From contig JAFAZL010000971.1 of NCBI GenBank assembly GCA_019239815.1, positions 1 to 5,485 of the forward strand: a stretch of 5,485 nt of DNA. Reading direction: 5' to 3'. The position numbers and the translations under genes are program-made. This DNA comes from Acidobacteriota bacterium. GTDB lineage: Bacteria; Acidobacteriota; Terriglobia; Acidoferrales; UBA7541. The notes beneath the pieces were generated by a model. The model ran no database searches, had not been told where the DNA came from, and worked only from the letters and a program-made list of their open reading frames with translations. This document shows positions 1 to 5,485 of this stretch, one piece after another. Within the stretch, counting starts at the first letter, position 1, and every line of letters begins with the position of its first letter.

Positions 1-219
1 AATCTGGAGCACGTAGCATCGGCGACGGATCGGCTGCACGAGGGTTTCCTGGCGCAGCTCGACCTGACGCCGGAAACCGAAGATCCATCGAACAAGCTTC
101 TGGACGTCGAGCGGCAACTCAACTGGCTGCGCGAGATCGGCTTCGTCGAAGTCGACTGCCACTGGAAGTGGCGCGAACTGGCTCTGCTAGCCGGCGCCAA
201 AGCTGCAACTGCGACTTGA
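1..219 (+). CDS. Class I SAM-dependent methyltransferase, C-terminal fragment
   Basis: The frame is open from the first base to a TGA at 217-219 and gives 72 residues; the start and the SAM-binding glycine motif lie outside the window. The fragment contains [20 protein letters not shown] (residues 28-47) and then [19 protein letters not shown]. This is the typical end of Methyltransf_25-like class I methyltransferases: a loop, a helix (the QLxWLREIGF stretch) and the last beta strands (VDCxWKWxELAL). Its substrate cannot be told from this part. It is separated by 445 bases from the next gene, so it probably belongs to a different transcription unit. The family assignment rests on recalled similarity of the tail to annotated acidobacterial methyltransferases and is not proven by a catalytic motif. 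Confidence 0.72.
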   Translation, partial: NLEHVASATDRLHEGFLAQLDLTPETEDPSNKLLDVERQLNWLREIGFVEVDCHWKWRELALLAGAKAATAT

Positions 220-234
220 TCGAAGTCAGACCGC

Positions 235-265
235 GCGCCCATGGGCCGGTTAGTCCGATGGGTGC
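235..265 (+). terminator. Possible stem-loop after the methyltransferase gene
   Basis: Bases 235-242 (GCGCCCAT) can pair with 258-265 (ATGGGTGC) over eight base pairs including one G-T wobble, with a 15-base loop that allows two further G-C pairs (244-256, 245-255). It begins 16 bases after the stop codon, where a terminator would be expected. No T-run follows (the next bases are CTGAGGGCG), so it is not a standard intrinsic terminator. It could be a Rho-associated 3' end structure or chance. Confidence 0.22.
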
Positions 266-472
266 CTGAGGGCGAAAAGCAAAAGTAGGAAGACAAGGAA
301 GCAAACAAGTCCAAGCAACCAGTGTCCTCGTCTTAGCGGGAGCGGAAACAGAATCACAACCAACCATATCCACCAAGGCCACGTACCGCTGTTTCGTTCC
401 CGGCTTTCCACGATCGGTTCACCTCAACGGATACGTTTGCACCCGCCGCTGCTTCTCTTGCGGCAGGCCACT

Positions 473-512
473 GATAATGTTAACTTTACAACTCGTTACG
501 TGCCGACGAGTT
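473..512 (+). promoter_or_regulatory. Weak candidate promoter box and inverted repeat upstream of the operon
   Basis: GATAAT at 473-478 matches five of six bases of a sigma-70 -10 box, but no good -35 hexamer lies 16-18 bases upstream. Just downstream is the inverted repeat AACTCGT (490-496) / ACGAGTT (506-512), with 7-bp perfect arms and a 9-base spacer, in a position where a repressor operator or a leader hairpin could act. The position, about 150-190 bases before the reductase start, fits a leader of moderate length. Both elements are short enough to arise by chance. Confidence 0.2.
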
Positions 513-664
513 CGCTTCGTGGGTGCAAGCAATTGGTGGCGAGACGGGTCGTTGGCCAAACATCGTCCCAGATCAATCAAGATCAGACAGGGTGTGGGTG
601 TGCCGCGACACCGCTACACAACTATTGGCATTTCGGTTTCGGTTGATTCAGGCGTCTCACTAGC

Positions 665-3070
665 ATGAGCGAAAATCTTTCCCCTTCGACACGAGCTTCG
701 GAGCGCCCGACGGGTGTGCGCCCAGGCGTGCCGGATGGCCAGCGTGAGCCTGTCTATTGGCGCGTCGAAGGATCTCTGCTCCAGGTCGGCGCGATGCGCC
801 CGGTCGGCTTTTTCACCTGGAATTCACAAAGCTTGTCCGAGCGCTGGGCACGCCGCCTGGGCATGTCCGGAATGGCGCTGACGCGGCCGTTTGCCTACGC
901 CGCCAGCCGCACGTTCGCGACTCGACTCCTACACACACTCTTGCGCGGAGTAAGCCGCGACCGACTCGATCTGCTCGGCGAAGAATACTTCCAATACGTG
1001 CTCAAGCCCGATTTGCGCAAGGACGCAAGCGAAAAGCTACTCGAAGCCGTGCGCAGCGGCCAACTCGTCGTGCTCGTTGGCCAATTGCTCGACCACATCA
1101 TGCGACCGCTCGCGAGCCACTTTGGCGTGGACTCTTTCATTTCGAACCGCATGGAATTTCGCGATGGGCACGCGACTGGCCGTTTGCTCGATCCCGTCGT
1201 GCGGCCGCGCGGCCCGTTCGCCTGGGTTTCCGGCGGCTCGGCGGACGGACGAATCTCGCGCGAAAAATTGTTGCAGCGTCTCGGCTGGACGAAATCGCCG
1301 GAAAAATTGCAGGCTGCGGAAGAGTCGTCAGTGCATCTCGCGCCGCCGGTTGCGCGCGCCGTCGCGCTGCTCGGAGAAACACCGCGAGTCGATCGCTTGT
1401 CGGTGCGCCAGACTCTGGCGGGCAAGCACATCATGCTTGTCGGCGTCACCGGATTCATCGGCAAGGTTTGGCTCGTCGATCTGCTCGAAAATATTCCCGA
1501 CATCGGCAAAATCACGCTGCTGATTCGCCGCAATCGCACGACTTCGGCGCAGCGTCGTTTCGAGAAAATTGTCGAAGAGTCGCCGACGTTCGATGGGTTG
1601 CAGGAAAAATACGGCAGGCGGCTCGGCGCGTTTTTGAAAGAGAAGGTCGATGTTGTCGAGGGCGACGTCAGCCAGCCGGGTCTCGGGATGGACCCCGAGA
1701 CGCAAGCGCGGCTCGCGCAGTCGCTCGATCTGGTGGTGAACAGCGCTGGCCTGACGGATTTCAATCCCGACCTGCGCGACGCCCTCGCTTCCAACGTCGA
1801 CTCGGCGACGAACCTGGTCGAATTTCTGCGGCGGTCCGATCACGCCGGCCTGATGCACCTCTCTACGTGCTATGTCGTGGGCATGCGCGACGGCCGTGTG
1901 GACGAGGACCTCGAGGACAATTACAACCCGAAGCACGACAAAGGTTTTGACGCAGCCGGCGAAATCGAATCTTTGCGCGAGATGATCCGCAACGTCGAAG
2001 AACGCTCGCAGAGCCCCGAGCTCACGAAAGGATTGCAGCGCCAGGCTTTGGGCAAAGGCGCCGACGCCTCAAAAGCGCCGGCCGCGGAACTTGACGGCGT
2101 GCTAAAGCGTAACCGCGCACGTTGGGCGAAGAACCGGCTTACGCGAGCGGGCATGCGCCGCGCGCAGCACCTGGGCTGGCCGAACACGTACACCTTTACG
2201 AAAAGCCTCGGCGAATCGGTGCTCTCGCGTCAGGGCAAAGATTTGCCGATCGCGGTCGTGCGTCCGTCGATCGTCGAAAGCTCGACGCGCTCGCCCTTCG
2301 CCGGATGGAACGAGGGCATCAACACTTCTGGCCCGCTTTCGTATCTACTCGGTACGAATTTCCGCCAGCTTCCCACCAACGCTCGCAAGTGCCTCGACGT
2401 CATCCCCGTGGATATGGTGTGCCGCGGCATGTCGCTGATTGCGGCGGCGATCATTGCGCGCAAGAACGCACGCATGTATCAGCTCGCAACTTCGGCGGTG
2501 AATCCCGTCAACATGGGCCGCAGTATTGAGCTGACTGGCCTGGCGCATCGCAAATACTACAAACGCCAGCCCGGCATCGACCCGTGGCTCAAAGTGAAGT
2601 TCGAGACGATTCCCGTGTCGAAGCAGCGCTACGAGCGCATGTCGATCCCGATGCAGAAAGCTGTCGTGTCGCGCATCAATCGCGCAGCGACGACGCTGCA
2701 CATGAAAAAAGGCCCGCTGGCGCGGCAGGAACGCGATCTCGGACGCGCCGAAAAGCTTATCGAACTGTACGAGCCATTCATCCTCCACAACGAACACGTT
2801 TTCGAGTGCGAAAACGCGCGCCTGCTGTCCGCCGCGCTGCCTGCGGACGAAAAGCTCGCGTTCGAGTTCGATCCCGAATCGATTGACTGGTGGAACTACT
2901 GGATTAACATTCACATTCCGGCGCTGCGCCGCTGGTGCTATCCATTGATGGAGGGCCGCCCGTTGGAATCGCGAACGCCGCGAGAGCTGGATTGGTCTCC
3001 GCAAACGGCCCGCGCATCCGCGGCAGGGAGCCCCGCGCAGCCGGCTGATCCTTTATGGCGATCTTCGTAA
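665..3070 (+). CDS. Alcohol-forming fatty acyl reductase with an N-terminal degenerate HAD-like domain
   Basis: This 801-residue protein is expected to reduce fatty acyl-CoA (or acyl-ACP) with NADPH to a fatty alcohol. Residues 30-185 resemble a SerB/HAD-IB phosphatase (the RPLA..FGVD..ISN.ME..DG..TG pattern at 147-172). Residues 250-765 look like a full plant-type reductase: dinucleotide motif GVTGFIG (260-266), LSTCYV with S400/T401, the diagnostic [14 protein letters not shown] (504-517) holding the catalytic pair Y509/K513, LYEPF (701-705) and the end motif [12 protein letters not shown] (741-752). The roughly 100 residues between S400 and Y509 match the long insertion of plant enzymes, which are about 490-500 residues long. 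The tail after 775 is Ala/Pro/Ser-rich and probably disordered. The start at 665 is the first ATG after an in-frame TGA at 644-646; only a weak CAGG lies ahead of it. It is the first gene of the operon and overlaps the next by 16 bases. The reductase assignment is strong; substrate and end product (alcohol or aldehyde) are inferred. Confidence 0.85.
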   Translation: MSENLSPSTRASERPTGVRPGVPDGQREPVYWRVEGSLLQVGAMRPVGFFTWNSQSLSERWARRLGMSGMALTRPFAYAASRTFATRLLHTLLRGVSRDRLDLLGEEYFQYVLKPDLRKDASEKLLEAVRSGQLVVLVGQLLDHIMRPLASHFGVDSFISNRMEFRDGHATGRLLDPVVRPRGPFAWVSGGSADGRISREKLLQRLGWTKSPEKLQAAEESSVHLAPPVARAVALLGETPRVDRLSVRQTLAGKHIMLVGVTGFIGKVWLVDLLENIPDIGKITLLIRRNRTTSAQRRFEKIVEESPTFDGLQEKYGRRLGAFLKEKVDVVEGDVSQPGLGMDPETQARLAQSLDLVVNSAGLTDFNPDLRDALASNVDSATNLVEFLRRSDHAGLMHLSTCYVVGMRDGRVDEDLEDNYNPKHDKGFDAAGEIESLREMIRNVEERSQSPELTKGLQRQALGKGADASKAPAAELDGVLKRNRARWAKNRLTRAGMRRAQHLGWPNTYTFTKSLGESVLSRQGKDLPIAVVRPSIVESSTRSPFAGWNEGINTSGPLSYLLGTNFRQLPTNARKCLDVIPVDMVCRGMSLIAAAIIARKNARMYQLATSAVNPVNMGRSIELTGLAHRKYYKRQPGIDPWLKVKFETIPVSKQRYERMSIPMQKAVVSRINRAATTLHMKKGPLARQERDLGRAEKLIELYEPFILHNEHVFECENARLLSAALPADEKLAFEFDPESIDWWNYWINIHIPALRRWCYPLMEGRPLESRTPRELDWSPQTARASAAGSPAQPADPLWRSS

Positions 3071-4230
3071 CCGGCGCGACCGGCTATCTCGGCAGCTATC
3101 TGGTCGCGGGACTCTTGACCGGGTATCGCGAGCCGTTGAATTTGCTAGTGCGCGCAAAATCCGATCAGGAAGCGCGCGAACGATTGTGGCAATCGCTGCA
3201 GCTTCATCTCGGCTTTCCTGAATTTTTCGAGTATCTCAATTCGCGCATCGCCATTTTTCGCGGAGAGCTGACGTCGGAGCGATTTGGTTTGTCCGACGAC
3301 GAATATCATTCGCTCGTCGATACGACAAGTTCTCTGATTCATTGCGCGGCATCTCTGAATCGCAAATCCGAAAAGCAGTGCATGAACGTGAATCTGCGCG
3401 GCGGGCTGGAAGTAATTCAGTTGGCGCGCCGCGCGCAAAATCGCAACGGCGTGCTGCGCTATTCTCATGTTTCGACCGTCGCCGTGGCTGGGAAGCGGCA
3501 GAACGAAGTGGTAAAAGAAGACGAAGCGATCGATTGGAATCGGTCCGACTACGATCCCTACGCGCGAACGAAAAAATTCGGCGAGCACATGGTGCATCAG
3601 CTTTTGCCTGACGTGCCGCGGACGATCTTTCGCCCGGCGATTGTGATGGGGGACAGCCGTCGCGCCGAGACTTCGCAATTTGATATGGTGCAGGCGTTCG
3701 ACACGCTGGCGCGGCTGCCAGTGCTCCCGCTGCGGCCCAACGATCGCATCGATATCGTTCCAGCGGATTACGTAGGAAGCGCGATTGTGACGATTCACCA
3801 GAAGACCGAGCCATCATTTGGCATCTACCATTTGTCGGCAGGAACCGGCTCGCAGACCTATCGCGAAATCACAACGGCACTTGCTTCGGCAGGCGGTGGG
3901 ATGAAGCCAAAATATTTGCCGTCGCTCGGTAAGACGTTTTCCGCGACCGTCGATCGCTTGTCGCGCCGAAACAGCTCCGTCGGACGAGGCGCTTCGCTGC
4001 TCAAAGTTTTCTGGCCTTATCTCGACTGGAACACCGTCTTCGACAATTCGCGCGTCGTCAGCGAAATGGGCGGAGTCCCACCGGCAAAATTCACGACATA
4101 CGCGCATCGCCTGCTGAAATTCAGCCGCGAAAATAAGTTTCGCTATCCGGCAAAGCCGTGGCCATCAAATCCGAAGGCATCTACGCCCGCCGCGGGAAAT
4201 CCGGTTGTGGCAGGGAGCGCACACGCATGA
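3055..4230 (+). CDS. Extended SDR, thioester-reductase-like (NAD_binding_4 type)
   Basis: This 391-residue NAD(P)-dependent reductase starts directly with its first beta strand: [13 protein letters not shown] contains G7xxG10xxG13 of the Rossmann fold. HVSTVAVAG (138-146) supplies S140/T141, and YARTK (169-173) supplies the catalytic Y169 and K173. IHCAAS (95-100), FRPAIVMGD (192-200) and [11 protein letters not shown] (234-244) follow the pattern of male-sterility/thioester-reductase SDRs. It lacks the GWPNTY signature and C-terminal end motif of its neighbour, so it is not a simple duplicate. Residues from about 365 are Pro/Ala/Ser-rich. An in-frame TGA at 3046-3048 rules out an earlier start. 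Its ATG lies inside the end of the reductase gene with no good ribosome binding site at normal distance, suggesting translational coupling. A role in reducing an acyl thioester, aldehyde or keto-lipid intermediate alongside the upstream enzyme is likely but not shown; a sugar-nucleotide SDR role is a less likely alternative. Confidence 0.82.
   Translation: MAIFVTGATGYLGSYLVAGLLTGYREPLNLLVRAKSDQEARERLWQSLQLHLGFPEFFEYLNSRIAIFRGELTSERFGLSDDEYHSLVDTTSSLIHCAASLNRKSEKQCMNVNLRGGLEVIQLARRAQNRNGVLRYSHVSTVAVAGKRQNEVVKEDEAIDWNRSDYDPYARTKKFGEHMVHQLLPDVPRTIFRPAIVMGDSRRAETSQFDMVQAFDTLARLPVLPLRPNDRIDIVPADYVGSAIVTIHQKTEPSFGIYHLSAGTGSQTYREITTALASAGGGMKPKYLPSLGKTFSATVDRLSRRNSSVGRGASLLKVFWPYLDWNTVFDNSRVVSEMGGVPPAKFTTYAHRLLKFSRENKFRYPAKPWPSNPKASTPAAGNPVVAGSAHA
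4212..4217 (+). promoter_or_regulatory. Ribosome binding site of the pyruvyl-transferase-family gene
   Basis: AGGGAG ends nine bases before the ATG at 4227 and is the best Shine-Dalgarno-like sequence before any start in the window. It decides the start over the next in-frame ATG (4290). It lies within the last codons of the preceding SDR gene, consistent with coupled translation through the ATGA overlap. Confidence 0.55.
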
Positions 4231-5485
4231 CCGACTTCTTTCTAGTCGCGTGGGTCAGCGCGCTGATCGAAATCCGGCGCTTCAGCTGGATGTTCGGCCT
4301 CGGCAAGCGCTGGACGCCCGGCGAAAAGTTGAAGCTCCTGTTCGCAGGCTACAACGGCACGCGCAATACCGGCTCCGACGTCCGCGTACAGGAAATGATT
4401 CGCCAATGCCGCCACGTTCTCGGCGCCGAAAATGTCGACTTCAGCGTGATGTCTCAGGATTTCAATCGCTCGAAGGGATATTTCGAGGGCACACGACAGG
4501 TTCATCTGCCCGACATGTTTCCGCCGTTTTTGTTTCGCGAAGTAAAGCAAAACCACGGCGTCATCACGTGCGAAGGCTCGATGTTCAAGAGCAAATTCGC
4601 CAACGCATTGACGACGATGATGATCGGCTCGCTCGGCCTGGCGTCGGCCGAAAATAAAATTTCCGTCGGCTACGGCGGCGAAGCGGGGCAGATGGATCCG
4701 CTCATCCGCGATATGTGCGAGCGCTACGTTCACGATTCGCTCGTCATCACCCGCAATGTCGAATCACAGCATTTGCTGCGCAAACTGGGCGTGCCAACCG
4801 AACTCGGCACCGACACCGCGTGGACCTTCGAGCCGAATCCACCCGAATACGCGCGCAAAGTTTTGCGCGAAGCCGGGTGGGACGAGAAAACTCCAATACT
4901 GGTCCTGTGTCCGATTCATCCCTTCGTTTGGCCAGTCAAAGCATCGATCGCGAAATACATCGCGCGCATCACGACCGGCGCGTACAAGGAAGCGCAGTAT
5001 CGAACTGTCTACTTCCATCAATCCGGCGCGGAAGTCGATCGCAAATACAAACACTACATCGACGGGTTCGGCAAAGCCGCCGCGGCGTTCGTCTCGAACC
5101 ACAAAGTATTTCCAATTCTCGTCGCAATGGAACGTCTCGACGCCGTCGCCTGCCGCTCGATGCGGGAGTTTCTACCAAGCGCACCGATCTTCACCTCCGA
5201 CGACTACAACATGTTCGAGCTCGTCTCGATTCTGCGCACGTGCTCGTACATGGTGGCGTCGCGCTACCACGGTATCGTCACCTGCATGCCCGCGCTCGTT
5301 GCTTCAGCGGGCGTCACGATGGACGAGCGCATTCGCAACCTGATGCGCGAGCGCGGCCACGAGCACCTTTTCCTCACCGTCGATGATCCTGACCTGGAAA
5401 CGAAACTTCTCAGCGTAATGGAAATGCTGTACGCAAGTGCCGATTTGGTGCGCGAAGGCATCGGACAGACTGTGGTTCGCAATCT
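4227..5485 (+). CDS. Polysaccharide pyruvyl transferase family protein, 3' end missing
   Basis: The frame stays open from ATG 4227 to the window edge, giving 419 residues so far with no stop. Members of this family (PF04230, including CsaB) transfer pyruvate from phosphoenolpyruvate to a sugar as a ketal, often on cell-wall or capsular glycans. The signature parts are visible: a glycine/asparagine loop [15 protein letters not shown] (37-51), VITCEGSMF (112-120) where many relatives have a glycine-rich GGG motif, GTDTAWTF (194-201), and ASRYHGIV (344-351) with the conserved Arg346 and His348 matching the SRxH motif. The first 16 residues ([16 protein letters not shown]) are hydrophobic and may form a membrane-associating helix, but there is no clear signal peptide. 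The start overlaps the preceding stop as ATGA and has a good ribosome binding site. Genes of this family are also recruited for unknown reactions, so the acceptor, and even the transferred group, remain uncertain. Confidence 0.8.
   Translation, partial: MTDFFLVAWVSALIEIRRFSWMFGLGKRWTPGEKLKLLFAGYNGTRNTGSDVRVQEMIRQCRHVLGAENVDFSVMSQDFNRSKGYFEGTRQVHLPDMFPPFLFREVKQNHGVITCEGSMFKSKFANALTTMMIGSLGLASAENKISVGYGGEAGQMDPLIRDMCERYVHDSLVITRNVESQHLLRKLGVPTELGTDTAWTFEPNPPEYARKVLREAGWDEKTPILVLCPIHPFVWPVKASIAKYIARITTGAYKEAQYRTVYFHQSGAEVDRKYKHYIDGFGKAAAAFVSNHKVFPILVAMERLDAVACRSMREFLPSAPIFTSDDYNMFELVSILRTCSYMVASRYHGIVTCMPALVASAGVTMDERIRNLMRERGHEHLFLTVDDPDLETKLLSVMEMLYASADLVREGIGQTVVRN

Larger units (their letters stand above)
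220..664. other. Intergenic region with no supported gene
   Basis: Short open frames exist here on both strands (for example 437-646 and 477-668 on +, and one on - reaching back into the methyltransferase gene), but none has a clear ribosome binding site, recognisable protein sequence or coding-like composition. The region is less regular in codon-position bias than the flanking genes. It most likely carries the end of the upstream transcript and the promoter and leader of the reductase operon. I saw no tRNA, riboswitch or insertion-sequence signature. A purine-rich stretch lies at about 275-312 and a duplicated TTTCGG at 631-642. Confidence 0.6.

Noticed and set aside
237..246. Perfect palindrome GCCCATGGGC
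   Set aside because: Ten bases with no spacer cannot form a useful hairpin alone and is easily found by chance; it is only noted as part of the larger stem-loop at 235-265.
625..653. TTGGCA as a -35 box close to the reductase start
   Set aside because: It matches five of six bases, but no -10-like hexamer lies 16-18 bases downstream, and transcription would start too close to the ATG.
437..668. Two small + strand frames (69 and 63 codons) ahead of the reductase
   Set aside because: No ribosome binding site, no familiar sequence, and the longer one has no sign of coding bias; a leader peptide cannot be excluded but is not supported.
895..1794. 299-codon open frame on the - strand inside the reductase gene
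   Set aside because: It is antisense to a region with clear reductase and HAD-like motifs, is rich in Ser/Arg, and has no recognisable domain; long antisense frames are common in GC-rich codon-biased genes.
757..1950. 397-codon + strand frame overlapping the reductase gene
   Set aside because: Its product is dominated by Arg and Ala, as expected of an out-of-frame reading of GC-rich coding sequence, and the overlapping frame carries all the family motifs.
3055..4230. The second SDR as a duplicated copy of the upstream reductase domain
   Set aside because: The two share only the general fold and catalytic motifs; the second lacks the GWPNTY motif, the long insertion and the C-terminal reductase region.
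4242..4733. 163-codon - strand frame and + strand frames at 4205-4657, 4715-5386 and 4756-5343
   Set aside because: The frame starting at 4227 runs through all of these with pyruvyl transferase motifs and no stop; the others have Arg-rich or featureless products.

Overview
The window looks like a piece of a GC-rich bacterial chromosome. The overlapping genes, the protein families present and the wording of the methyltransferase C-terminus suggest an Acidobacteriota-like soil bacterium. That placement is inferred from the style of the proteins, not from a marker gene, and is moderate at best.

Layout, all genes on the + strand. (1) Bases 1-219 are the 3' end of a gene that resembles an acidobacterial class I SAM-dependent methyltransferase. 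(2) Bases 220-664 form a 445-base gap without a convincing gene. It holds a possible stem-loop just after the methyltransferase stop and, further on, a GATAAT box followed by a 7-bp inverted repeat. (3) Bases 665-3070 encode an 801-residue protein: an N-terminal region resembling a SerB-type HAD phosphatase but without its catalytic residues, fused to a complete alcohol-forming fatty acyl reductase of the type best known from plants (CER4/MS2-like). (4) Bases 3055-4230 encode a second, stand-alone extended SDR of the thioester-reductase/male-sterility NAD-binding type; it overlaps the reductase gene by 16 bases. (5) From 4227 to the right edge runs a polysaccharide pyruvyl transferase family protein, overlapping the previous gene by the ATGA arrangement and still open at the window end.

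Genes 3-5 overlap one another and are almost certainly one operon. The reductase would make long-chain fatty alcohols (or aldehydes) from acyl thioesters, the second SDR could carry out a linked reduction, and the pyruvyl-transferase-family protein could act on a cell-surface or lipid-linked sugar. Fatty alcohols are the precursors of alkyl ether lipids and wax esters, and acidobacteria are known for ether lipids, so a lipid or glycolipid pathway is the most attractive reading. No gene in the window proves it. The joining of a dead HAD-like domain, a plant-type fatty acyl reductase, a second reductase and a pyruvyl transferase is the part of this window most deserving of follow-up.
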